NCBI GenBank assembly: GCA_900544615.1
Contig: UQVS01000006.1
Coordinates: forward strand, 50,881-114,880
Direction: 5' to 3'
Origin: an uncultured Oscillibacter sp.
GTDB taxonomy: Bacteria; Bacillota; Clostridia; Oscillospirales; Oscillospiraceae
Length of the DNA: 64,000 bases
The notes under the pieces were generated by a model that saw nothing but the letters and a program-made list of their open reading frames with translations, ran no database searches and was not told the origin of the DNA. How positions within the stretch are numbered: the stretch's first letter is position 1; each line of letters starts with the position of its first letter. Position numbers and translations under genes: made by a program. Below, piece after piece: positions 41,486 to 48,965 of the stretch.

Positions 41486-42077
41486 AATAGCGGAGCAGGA
41501 TGGTCATCCGCTCTTTTTCCGGCAGCTGGTTCACCGCTTCCCGCAGGGCGATCCGCTCCACCAGCGCATCTTCCGGCGCTTCCGTCCCCAGGATCCCCTC
41601 AAGCGCCAGTCCCTCCGCCGTTTCCCGCTGTAAGGAATCCGGCTTTTCCGTAGCCAGATCGATCTGGGCGATCTCCTCCGGTGTCCAGCCGATCCGCTCC
41701 GCCAGCTCGGAAAGAGACGGCTCCCGCCCCAGCTCCTGCCGCAGCCGCTCCCGGAGGGTGTAGAGCGTTAAGGACTGCTCCCGGACACTGCGGCCCACCT
41801 TGATCGTGCCGTCATCCCGGAGAAAACGCCGGATCTCTCCGGCAATTTTGGGAACGGCATAGGTGGAAAAGCAGGTTCCGTAGGCAAAATCGAACCCTTT
41901 TACCGCTTTCAGAAAGCCAAGGCAGCCAAGCTGATACAGATCGTCCGGCTCCACGCCCCGGCCATAGTAGCGGCGTACCACACTCCAGATCAGCCCGTTA
42001 TTTTCCAGCACTGCCTGCTCGCAGGCATCCCGATCCCCCTCCTGAGCAGCCCGCAGCAGTTCCAGCGCAGCGCTCAT
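41373..42077 (-). CDS. sigF: RNA polymerase sigma-F factor
   Basis: A 234-residue sporulation sigma factor that turns on early forespore genes. Region 2 contains EPDDLYQLGCLGFLKAVKGFD and CFSTYAVPKIAGEIRRFLRD; region 4 ends with LTQERTARVLGVSQVQISRLERRGLERL, the -35-binding helix-turn-helix. It overlaps spoIIAB by four bases, the usual spoIIA arrangement, and is held inactive by SpoIIAB until SpoIIAA is dephosphorylated. Its 3' end overlaps the convergent SOS gene by 113 bp. Confidence 0.96.
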   Translation of the reverse strand: MSAALELLRAAQEGDRDACEQAVLENNGLIWSVVRRYYGRGVEPDDLYQLGCLGFLKAVKGFDFAYGTCFSTYAVPKIAGEIRRFLRDDGTIKVGRSVREQSLTLYTLRERLRQELGREPSLSELAERIGWTPEEIAQIDLATEKPDSLQRETAEGLALEGILGTEAPEDALVERIALREAVNQLPEKERMTILLRYFKGLTQERTARVLGVSQVQISRLERRGLERLRKMLPA

Positions 42078-42517
42078 CGCTTCACGCGCGGGGCGATCCG
42101 CTTCTTCATCACCACCGTAGTCCCCCGCCCTGCTGTGGAACGCACCGTCAGGCTGTCCATGAAGCTCTCCATAATGGTAAAGCCCATGCCGCTCCGCTCA
42201 TCGCCGCCGGTGGTAAACATGGGCTGCCGGGCTTTATCAATATCAGGAATGCCCCGGCCATAATCCCGCACCGTCAGCTCCAGCACGTCCCCTCCGCAGA
42301 TCCGGGCCTTAACCACCACCTTTCCAATGCTGTCCGGGTAAGCGTGGACAATGGCATTGGTGGCCGCTTCGGAAACCGCCGTCTTGATGTCCTCCAATTC
42401 ATTGAGCGTGGGGTCCATCTGGGCCGCAAAGCACGCCACCGCGGAGCGGGCAAAGCCCTCGTTGCTGCTCTGACTTGGGAATTGCAGGGTCACTTCATTT
42501 TTCGCTTTCGTTTTCAT
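42074..42517 (-). CDS. spoIIAB: Anti-sigma-F factor and SpoIIAA kinase SpoIIAB
   Basis: A 147-residue GHKL-type Ser kinase that binds sigma-F and phosphorylates SpoIIAA. The N box is AVSEAATNAIVHAYPD, the G1 box VRDYGRGIPD and the G2 region GDERSGMGFTIME. Length is typical. AGGAGG precedes the ATG. Middle gene of the spoIIA operon. Confidence 0.97.
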   Translation of the reverse strand: MKTKAKNEVTLQFPSQSSNEGFARSAVACFAAQMDPTLNELEDIKTAVSEAATNAIVHAYPDSIGKVVVKARICGGDVLELTVRDYGRGIPDIDKARQPMFTTGGDERSGMGFTIMESFMDSLTVRSTAGRGTTVVMKKRIAPRVKR

Positions 42518-42533
42518 TATGTAAACCTCCTGT

Positions 42534-42839
42534 TCACTTGATGGAAACCAGCCGCCCGATCCCGGCGGCGTCCAGAACCCGTTTGGCCTGTGCCGGTATG
42601 TTCCGGATCACCACGCTGCCATCCAGCAGCTGCATCCGCTGCTGGGAGCGGAGGATCAGGGCAATCCCGGAGCTGTCCATAAATGTCACCCCAGAAAAAT
42701 CCAGAGTCAGCAGTCTGGGAAGCGCCGCGTCAATGGCCATTTCCACCTCTTTCAGCGCGTTCCGCGCACCATGATGATCGATTTCTCCGCTGAGTTCCAG
42801 CAGCAGTTCCCGCTCGTTGTCCCGCGCTCGTATTTCCAT
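42534..42839 (-). CDS. spoIIAA: Anti-anti-sigma factor SpoIIAA
   Basis: A 101-residue STAS-domain protein. The phosphorylated serine lies in FMDSSGIALILRSQQ near residue 57. When dephosphorylated by SpoIIE it releases sigma-F from SpoIIAB. GAGGG precedes the ATG. First gene of spoIIA; I could not identify a convincing sigma-H promoter in the 100 bp upstream. Confidence 0.96.
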   Translation of the reverse strand: MEIRARDNERELLLELSGEIDHHGARNALKEVEMAIDAALPRLLTLDFSGVTFMDSSGIALILRSQQRMQLLDGSVVIRNIPAQAKRVLDAAGIGRLVSIK

Positions 42840-43250
42840 AGTATTCCCTCTTTTGTCGAATTTTATCCGCAGTAATCCTTAATCCGTCTGATTTGCAGTC
42901 GGATCTGCACAGACGGCTGCTTTTGTTGTCTGTCTGCTGATGCCGGGAATTCATCTGAAAAAGCCGTGCAAGGGCGTTTTCAGCTTTTTCTACGGTGATA
43001 GTAGCATAGACCCGGCCAGCATTCTGTCGAAGCGCGGTTCCCGTCAAACTTTTTTATGTAAAGCAATGTCAACCGCTCTTCTCAAGGAAAAATCTGTGGT
43101 CTTTTCCACTGGATCGGATTTTTTCCTGTATAGCGGCCACATGGCAGGAACGGTCGGTTCATGCCTCTTTCAGTCGGAAAAAATATTCTGGCAGGGAAAG
43201 CCCATGCTTTTGCCAACTGCTGCTGCCGAATCCAGACTGCTCATTAGATA
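42840..43250. other. Gene-free stretch upstream of spoIIA
   Basis: Open frames here are short and lack ribosome sites or family likeness. I see no RNA motif. The spoIIA promoter must lie in its left part. Confidence 0.5.
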
Positions 43251-43319
43251 CCAAAAGGAACCATGCGATGTATGGTTCCTTTTGGTGCAGCGTGTCGAAA
43301 AGCTTTTTCGACACGCTGC
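43251..43319. repeat. Two adjacent long perfect hairpins
   Basis: The first has 14-bp arms CCAAAAGGAACCAT (43251-43264) and its complement (43272-43285). The second has 15-bp arms GCAGCGTGTCGAAAA (43287-43301) and complement (43305-43319) with a three-base loop. Back-to-back symmetric hairpins without genes resemble intergenic repeat elements (REP/MITE-like); copy number elsewhere cannot be seen here. Confidence 0.6.
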
Positions 43320-43525
43320 TGCAAGTTTTTCTGCACTTTTCAAGTAGAGAAAAACTTATGATTGAAAATGAAAGACACCCCTCCTGGGTTTCTTTCGTAA
43401 CTATTGTTAGTGTCGGGAGTTCGCGGCCCCGTTTTGTCGGGAGCAACGAACCACTTTTTGTCGGAAAACCGGAAGCCAATCGATAGAATTTCATAGTACC
43501 AACAACCCAGATTGGCAAATAAATA

Positions 43526-43755
43526 TTATTCTTGCTGGTCAGCCATCGGCTCAACGGCCTTTACTTTGCCGGTCTGTACAGAAACTGTATCTAGTTTCTT
43601 CCCGCGGAAGCTCTCGCCCCGCAGCTTGAATACCGTAGCTTCATCAAAGATGCGGTCAAGCGCACACAGAAGTGTACGGTGAAAAGCGTATCACCGACCT
43701 GCATCTCGTTGATACGATACGGCTTGTTTTTCGGTATCTTATTTTGAATCGTCAT
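43526..43755 (-). pseudogene. Broken mobile-element gene fragments
   Basis: An ATG at 43755 opens a 28-residue peptide beginning MTIQNKIPKNKPYRINEMQV, which reminds me of the small TnpW-type proteins of Tn4451-like elements. The frame is then lost; in another frame the DNA reads RIFDEATVFKLRGESFRGKK and ends at the TAA at 43528, similar to the end of DnaC/IstB-like ATPases. Two truncated pieces joined out of frame suggest decay of an integrated element. Family identities are tentative. Confidence 0.45.
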
Positions 43756-43949
43756 ACTGCTCCATTCCGGCCCGGTAAGATGGGCCTGTTCTCTGCGCCT
43801 ATGTAGTCACACCGGTGCAGGGGTTCGTGTTCAAATTTGCAAGAATTGTTTTCTTATAGAGAAAACCTATAAATCATCTGCCACATTGCCACAAACCGTG
43901 TGATCATGTCAGCGGCGGAGCATCGAACTCAGAAATGAGCCGATAGCCG

Positions 43950-44093
43950 ATGAGCATCGCGGTTTTCTCGCCGCTGCGTTTTGGGCGTTTGCGAATCACT
44001 TGGGCAAAAGCTATCGCACAGCACTGCGAAGAAATTCCAAATTTTATCACTGAGCGAAAGGAAGAACTCGAAATAATTGAAATGCTTGGATAA
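43950..44093 (+). CDS. Short remnant reading frame ending at a terminator
   Basis: A 47-codon frame from ATG 43950, ending in AQHCEEIPNFITERKEELEI and a charged tail, with stop 4 bp before a strong terminator. No ribosome site is evident and the N-terminal part looks random, so it is probably the 3' end of a gene whose front was deleted. Not recognised. Confidence 0.3.
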   Translation: MSIAVFSPLRFGRLRITWAKAIAQHCEEIPNFITERKEELEIIEMLG

Positions 44094-44096
44094 TAG

Positions 44097-44141
44097 AAAA
44101 TACCACACAGCAGACTATAAAGCCTGCTGTGTGGTATTTTT
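44097..44141 (+). terminator. Strong terminator
   Basis: A 17-bp perfect stem (44097-44113 with 44124-44140) ending in TTTTT. The remaining sequence up to 44276 holds nothing recognisable. Confidence 0.85.
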
Positions 44142-44276
44142 GTTGGCACCGCTTGAGGACGTCACTCAAAAATTATCGTTGTTTTCAATAATCTCTAAGT
44201 GAACGTCCCCGACGCGGCGTCTCTTTATTTCCCATACGCTTTACCGGCAAATTGCTTTACACCTCTCAGCCCGCCG

Positions 44277-45908
44277 TCAGGCTGCTTGCCGCCGGTCAAA
44301 CTGGATATTCATGTCCACCCGACCGCTGATGCCGGCCACCGTGCAGCTGCTGGAGAACTGCCAGTAATCCATGTGATAGATCAGCGAGGGGCACAGCTTC
44401 TCGGACTTGGCGCTCTTATATTCCGGGTACCAGCTGAGGTATTTGGACAAAGCCCCCTGATCGTATTTCATGTAGCTGACATAGGTGCCGCCGTAAACCA
44501 TGGGGGTATACCCGGCCTCTTTGATGCGCTCGCAGAATGCCACGGCGCAGGCCGTGGCCATTTCCGGCGTGGTGCCGTAGACCCGGTAGGTAGAGTCGTG
44601 CATCTCCCAGTCGTAAGCTATGGGGCCGTCAATGTCCAGCCCGTCCAGCAGGCTGATGACGTAATCCGCCTCCTCAATGGCCTCCTCCACAGTGATGGCC
44701 TGTGCGAAGAAATATGCGCCGGTCTTGAGACCCGCATTCATGGCTCCCTTGATATTCTGCACATAATTCTTATCCGTGTTCAGGGTGCCGTTGCCGTAGC
44801 CCCGGTAGCCGACCCGCACCATCGCATAGTCGATGTCGTCCGCCGCCACTGCATCCCAGTCAATATCTCCCTGATAGGAGGACACATCGATGCCGTACCG
44901 GGTGGTGCGGAACTCATTCCCCAGATATTCCAGCCGGTCGGGATGCTCCTCAGACCAGATGAAATCGCTGTCAGCGAATATGTTCAAAGGCCGGTCCCGG
45001 TAAATAGGGATCTCCTTGCCGCTGTATGTAAAGGTACGGTCCAGTGTAGCGCCGGGGGTATAGACCTCCGAGGGCTGAATGCCGGGCTTGGCAGGTTTTT
45101 CCGGCTCCGGCTTGCTCTCTGCAAATACCACCTGCCCGGTTCCGTAATTGCGGATGCTGCCGCTGACGCTTGTATCCGTCAGGGTCACATTCCCCTTGAC
45201 GCCGGGGGCCAGAATCAGATCCCCGCTGATGTGAATTCCCTTCAAAGCTGCGCCGTCCTCGGCGCTGATGAGCAGCGTCCCCGGAACATCCGTGGTCAGG
45301 GTGGTGTTTTCCTTGACCAGCGTGTGGATCATGTTGCCCAGAATATTGACGATCTCCGCCCGTGTGATCGCATCCGTGGGGCGGAAGCGGCCGTCGGCGC
45401 AGTCCGTCAGGTAGCCGTGGGCTTCAAACTCCGCTACATAGGGCAGCGCATATTCCGCAATAGAGCCGCCGTCTGCATAGCTGACGGAAACGGTCTCCGG
45501 CGCAATGTTAAAGGCTCTGCCGATCATGGCCACCGCCTGCTGGCGGGTAATGGTGCTGGAAGAAAGCGCCTTGCCCTGATTGCCCAGATAAACGCCAGAA
45601 GCATGGAGCTTCAGGATGGCGTCCTCCCAATAGGTTCCCGCCGTGTCGGAAAAGGTATTTGCCGGAGAGGTCGTCTGAAAGTGGAGAAACCGATCCAGAA
45701 TTCCCGCAAAGGCCCCTCTGGTAATGGAATTGTCAGGGCGGAACGTACCGTCGTCATATCCCTGAATGATGCCGTATTCCTGACTCCATTTATTGATGGC
45801 GCTCGCCGCCCAGTGGTTTTCCGTATCTGTAAACGCTCCGACGGTGAGGGTGGTACAGCCCACCGCCAGCACTGCCGCCGCCAGCCATTTTACCAAACGC
45901 TGCTTCAT
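44277..45908 (-). CDS. SLH-domain GH25 lysozyme (surface muramidase)
   Basis: A 543-residue secreted protein. A signal peptide (residues 1-25) is followed by three SLH repeats (about 26-200, with FTDTENHWAASAINKW and GYDDGTFRPDNSITRGAF) that bind pyruvylated secondary wall polymer. A beta-repeat segment (about 205-260, GDLILAPGVKGNVTLTDTSV) and a Pro/Glu linker lead to a GH25 domain from about residue 335: YGIDVSSYQGDIDW, the acidic pair in AYDWEMHD, and YWQFSSSC near the end. It should cleave peptidoglycan while tethered to the wall. It has its own promoter with a hairpin directly downstream. Confidence 0.94.
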   Translation of the reverse strand: MKQRLVKWLAAAVLAVGCTTLTVGAFTDTENHWAASAINKWSQEYGIIQGYDDGTFRPDNSITRGAFAGILDRFLHFQTTSPANTFSDTAGTYWEDAILKLHASGVYLGNQGKALSSSTITRQQAVAMIGRAFNIAPETVSVSYADGGSIAEYALPYVAEFEAHGYLTDCADGRFRPTDAITRAEIVNILGNMIHTLVKENTTLTTDVPGTLLISAEDGAALKGIHISGDLILAPGVKGNVTLTDTSVSGSIRNYGTGQVVFAESKPEPEKPAKPGIQPSEVYTPGATLDRTFTYSGKEIPIYRDRPLNIFADSDFIWSEEHPDRLEYLGNEFRTTRYGIDVSSYQGDIDWDAVAADDIDYAMVRVGYRGYGNGTLNTDKNYVQNIKGAMNAGLKTGAYFFAQAITVEEAIEEADYVISLLDGLDIDGPIAYDWEMHDSTYRVYGTTPEMATACAVAFCERIKEAGYTPMVYGGTYVSYMKYDQGALSKYLSWYPEYKSAKSEKLCPSLIYHMDYWQFSSSCTVAGISGRVDMNIQFDRRQAA

Positions 45909-45947
45909 AACCGTTCCTTTCTGTCAGAAAAAGTCGAGTAAATTCTG

Positions 45948-45981
45948 AAAAAACACCACAGCCCCAGCGGGCCGTGGTGTT
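45948..45981 (-). terminator. Terminator-like hairpin directly upstream of the SLH-GH25 gene
   Basis: Arms 45981-45969 and 45964-45952 on the minus strand form a 12-bp stem with one mismatch, then six T. It begins about 10 bp after the expected start point of the 45998-46026 promoter and ends 40 bp before the gene, so it may attenuate that transcript and also stop read-through from glmS. Confidence 0.78.
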
Positions 45982-45997
45982 ATGTCGCCCTACCGGC

Positions 45998-46026
45998 ATT
46001 ATAACGGAAGCAGGAACAGGGGTCAA
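45998..46026 (-). promoter_or_regulatory. Promoter of the SLH-GH25 gene
   Basis: Minus-strand TTGACC (46026-46021) and TATAAT (46003-45998), spacer 17 bp. Confidence 0.82.
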
Positions 46027-46090
46027 TATTTTACCGGCAATTTTTCCCGGAAAATTATGTAAATCTTTCAGGCCGTCCCGGAACGATGCA

Positions 46091-46116
46091 AACCGCCCGG
46101 ATTTCTCCGGGCGGTT
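46091..46116 (-). terminator. Hairpin after glmS
   Basis: AACCGCCCGG and its complement, six-base loop, 10 bp past the glmS stop; only TTT follows on the minus strand. Confidence 0.6.
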
Positions 46117-46125
46117 CTGTCCGCG

Positions 46126-47964
46126 TTATTCCACCGTCACGCTCTTGGCAAGATTCCGGGGCTTATCGATATCGCAGCCCCGCTGGAGCGCCACATAATA
46201 GGCAAACAGCTGCAGCGGCACCACACCCAGAGAGGGCTGCACCACCGGATGGGTCGCCGGCACCGCCATGGTGCTGTCCGCCGTGTGTTCCATCTTCTCC
46301 CGGAACGTCTCGGTGGTCAGCGCCAGCACCTCGGCGCCCCGCGCCTTGACCTCTACCACGTTGCTCATGGCCTTGTCAAACAGCGGCGCATACGTTCCCA
46401 ACGCAATGACCAGCGTCCCCGGCTCAATGAGGGAAATAGTGCCGTGCTTCAGCTCGCCGGATGCGTAGGCTTCCGAGTGAATATAGCTGATCTCCTTGAG
46501 TTTCAGAGACCCCTCCATGCCCATGGCATAATCCAGATTCCGTCCGATGAAGAAGATGGAATCGTGGTTGAAATACCGGGAAGCAAAGTACTTCACATTC
46601 TCCGTACTCTCCAGCACCTTCTCCACATTCTCCGGCAGGCGCTCCATCTCCCGGAGGATCTGGTCATACTCGCTCTTTTCCACCGTCCCCAGCAGGTCGC
46701 CAAGATACAGGGCGATGAGATCCATCAGGGCCAGCTGGGTGGAATAGGCCTTCGTCGTTGCCACGGCGATTTCCGGGCCGGCCCAGGTGTAAAGCACATC
46801 GTCGGCTTCTCTTGCGATGGAGGAGCCAACCACATTCACCACCGCCAGCGTCCGGCCGCCCAGCCGCTTGGCTTCCCGCAGGGCAGCCATGGTATCCAGC
46901 GTCTCGCCGGACTGGCTGATGAAAATGACCAGAGCGTGTTCATCCACCAGCGGGTCACAGTAGCGGAATTCCGAGGCAAGACATACCTCCACCGGGCGGC
47001 GCAGCAGCCGCTCCCAGTTGTATTTGCTGACCATGCCCACATGATAGCTGGAACCGCAGGCAACAATAAAGATGCGGCTGACGCTCTCAATATAGTCCCG
47101 CGTCAGGTGAAGGTCATCCAGCACCACCCGGCCATCCCGGATGCGGGGAGAAATGGTCTTGCGGATGGCTTCCGGCTGCTCGAAGATCTCCTTGAGCATG
47201 AAGTGGGGATAGCCGCCCTTTTCCGCGGCGGAAACGTCCCAGTCGATGTGGCTGTGAGCCTTTTCGATGGGGTCCATCTCATCGTTGAAGAGGCTGACGC
47301 CCTCCGCCGTCAGAACGGCGATCTCCCCGTCCTCCATATAGATGACATCGCGGGTATGGGCGATAATGGCCGTCACGTCCGAGGCAATGAAGTTCTCCCC
47401 TTCCCCGCAGCCGATGATGAGGGGGCTGTCTTTCCGGGCCGCAATCAGGGCGTTGGGATAGTCGGCGCAGATGATGCCGAAGGCGTAGGAGCCTTCGATC
47501 CGCCGCAGCACCCGGCCCACAGCCTCCAGCATATTGTGGCACTCGTTATAATGGAACTCCAGCAGCTGGGCCACCACCTCCGTGTCTGTATCAGACTGGA
47601 ACACAACGCCATGGCGCAGAAGCTGCTGCTTGATCTCCATATAGTTTTCAATGATGCCGTTATGCACCAGCGCAATCCGGCCGTCCTCGCTGACATGGGG
47701 ATGGGCGTTGACGTCATTCGGTTCGCCGTGGGTAGCCCAGCGGGTATGGCCGATGCCCAGCGTTCCTTCCACATCGGCGCCGCCGTGGATCATGTCGGAA
47801 AGCACCTGAAGTCGGCCCTTGGACTTGCGTACCTGAAGGCCCTTGGTCTCAGACCGCACCGCCACACCGGCGGAATCGTACCCCCGGTATTCCATCCGGG
47901 CCAAACCGTCCAGCAAAATGGGAGCCGCTTCCTGGCGGCCCACATAACCAATAATTCCACACAT
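46126..47964 (-). CDS. glmS: Glutamine-fructose-6-phosphate aminotransferase
   Basis: A 612-residue enzyme making glucosamine-6-phosphate from fructose-6-phosphate and glutamine, the first step to UDP-GlcNAc. The N-terminal Ntn glutaminase starts MCGIIGYVGRQEAAPILL with nucleophile Cys2; two SIS isomerase domains follow (GSSYHVGM, FISQSGETLDT) and the C-terminus ends KSVTVE. The ATG at 47964 puts Cys at position 2 and has AGGAGG upstream; the ten extra codons before it are in the leader. A glmS ribozyme occupies the leader, so product glucosamine-6-phosphate should shut off the mRNA. Confidence 0.98.
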   Translation of the reverse strand: MCGIIGYVGRQEAAPILLDGLARMEYRGYDSAGVAVRSETKGLQVRKSKGRLQVLSDMIHGGADVEGTLGIGHTRWATHGEPNDVNAHPHVSEDGRIALVHNGIIENYMEIKQQLLRHGVVFQSDTDTEVVAQLLEFHYNECHNMLEAVGRVLRRIEGSYAFGIICADYPNALIAARKDSPLIIGCGEGENFIASDVTAIIAHTRDVIYMEDGEIAVLTAEGVSLFNDEMDPIEKAHSHIDWDVSAAEKGGYPHFMLKEIFEQPEAIRKTISPRIRDGRVVLDDLHLTRDYIESVSRIFIVACGSSYHVGMVSKYNWERLLRRPVEVCLASEFRYCDPLVDEHALVIFISQSGETLDTMAALREAKRLGGRTLAVVNVVGSSIAREADDVLYTWAGPEIAVATTKAYSTQLALMDLIALYLGDLLGTVEKSEYDQILREMERLPENVEKVLESTENVKYFASRYFNHDSIFFIGRNLDYAMGMEGSLKLKEISYIHSEAYASGELKHGTISLIEPGTLVIALGTYAPLFDKAMSNVVEVKARGAEVLALTTETFREKMEHTADSTMAVPATHPVVQPSLGVVPLQLFAYYVALQRGCDIDKPRNLAKSVTVE

Positions 47965-48026
47965 AGATAAAAATCCTCCTGAAAATTGATCCAAAAGGAC
48001 AAACGCGCAGAGATTTGTCGCTTTTC

Positions 48027-48195
48027 CCGCAGTCAGGCTCCTTCTGTTCCGGGGTCTCCCCCGTATTTGTAGAACCCGTCACGTGTCTGCGGCCGCGGAG
48101 GGGCATCCGCCGAATTTTCGATACTCCCCTCTCCTCGTTATCCTGTAAAATCAAGTTCTATAAAGTGCAAGCATTTTACAGGCACATGGCGCTCC
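48027..48195 (-). ncRNA. glmS self-cleaving ribozyme riboswitch
   Basis: The minus strand carries the ribozyme landmarks in order: A/GCGCC cleavage site (cut expected between 48193 and 48192), TTGCAC, a pairing pair TGTAAAA/TTTTACA, the core ACGAGGAGAGGGG, then ATCGAAAATTCGGCGGATGC with CCCCTC completing the pseudoknot, and a GC-rich 3' domain. It lies 63-231 bp ahead of the glmS start, the known position. Confidence 0.93.
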
Positions 48196-48247
48196 TGATG
48201 GGTACTCCCCGTTCCTCCTTTCTGGTTCTGCGGCTTTTATGAAAACA

Positions 48248-48274
48248 CCGCAGACGGCAAGCTGCCGCCTGCGG
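48248..48274 (-). terminator. Hairpin between the acetyltransferase gene and the glmS ribozyme
   Basis: A 12-bp stem with one G-T/A-C irregularity, CCGCAGACGGCA with TGCCGCCTGCGG, followed by TGTTTTC. The weak T-tract and lack of a clear promoter before glmS suggest partial termination with read-through into glmS. Confidence 0.6.
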
Positions 48275-48284
48275 CGCAGTCAAC

Positions 48285-48965
48285 TTACTTCTTTTCGATG
48301 ATATGATCCTTGTCCTTATAGACATGGTTCGCCGGGATCACACCCCGGACGCAGGATGTGGGATACACGTTGGAATCCGGGCCGATAACGGTGCCGGGAT
48401 TCAGGACGCTGTTGCAGCCCACTTCCACCCGGTTGCCCAGCATGGCTCCCACCTTTTTGCGGCCGGTCTCCACCTGCTCCGCGCCGTCCTTCACCACCAC
48501 CAGAAGCTTGTCGCTCTTGACGTTGGAGGTGATGGATCCGGCGCCCATGTGGGCCTTGTAGCCCAAAATGGAATCGCCCACGTAATTGTAGTGGGGTACC
48601 TGCACGTTATCAAACAGGATGACATTCTTCAGCTCCGTGGAGTTGCCCACCACGCAGTCGTTTCCCACCAGCGCGCTGCCCCGGATAAAGGCGCACTGGC
48701 GCACCTCCGTCCGATGACCGATGATGCAGGGGCCGTGGAGATAGGCGGTTTTGAACACCGTGGCATCCTTTGCCACCCAGACGTCCTCCAGAACCTTGCC
48801 GTCCCAGTCGGCGGGATGATAATACTCCTCCTGCGGCAGCTGCTTGCCGATCTCCAGAATCAGGTCGGAGATCTCGGCCAGCGCTTCCCACGGATAGGTA
48901 AACTGCGCCAGATAGTCCCCGGCCAGAGAATGGCTCAGGTCATAGAGATCCTTGACTGTCAGCAT
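48285..48965 (-). CDS. Left-handed beta-helix acetyltransferase (GlmU C-terminal type)
   Basis: A 226-residue hexapeptide-repeat protein. After a helical N-region (residues 1-45) come repeated turns such as VWVAKDATVF, CIIGHRTEVRQCAFIRG, VVGNSTELKNVILFD and MLGNRVEVGCNSVLNPGTVIG. It resembles the GlmU acetyltransferase half, often annotated as UDP-GlcNAc pyrophosphorylase, but lacks the uridyltransferase domain. Its start overlaps the glmM stop (TAATG) and glmS follows, so it most likely N-acetylates glucosamine-1-phosphate in this pathway; a separate uridyltransferase would be needed. Confidence 0.87.
   Translation of the reverse strand: MLTVKDLYDLSHSLAGDYLAQFTYPWEALAEISDLILEIGKQLPQEEYYHPADWDGKVLEDVWVAKDATVFKTAYLHGPCIIGHRTEVRQCAFIRGSALVGNDCVVGNSTELKNVILFDNVQVPHYNYVGDSILGYKAHMGAGSITSNVKSDKLLVVVKDGAEQVETGRKKVGAMLGNRVEVGCNSVLNPGTVIGPDSNVYPTSCVRGVIPANHVYKDKDHIIEKK

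Noticed and set aside
42840..42905. Sigma-H promoter for spoIIA
   Set aside because: A GAAT-type -10 overlaps the spoIIAA ribosome site, leaving no leader, and spacing is off.
43760..43860. tRNA-like GGTTCG segment
   Set aside because: No cloverleaf arms can be formed around it.
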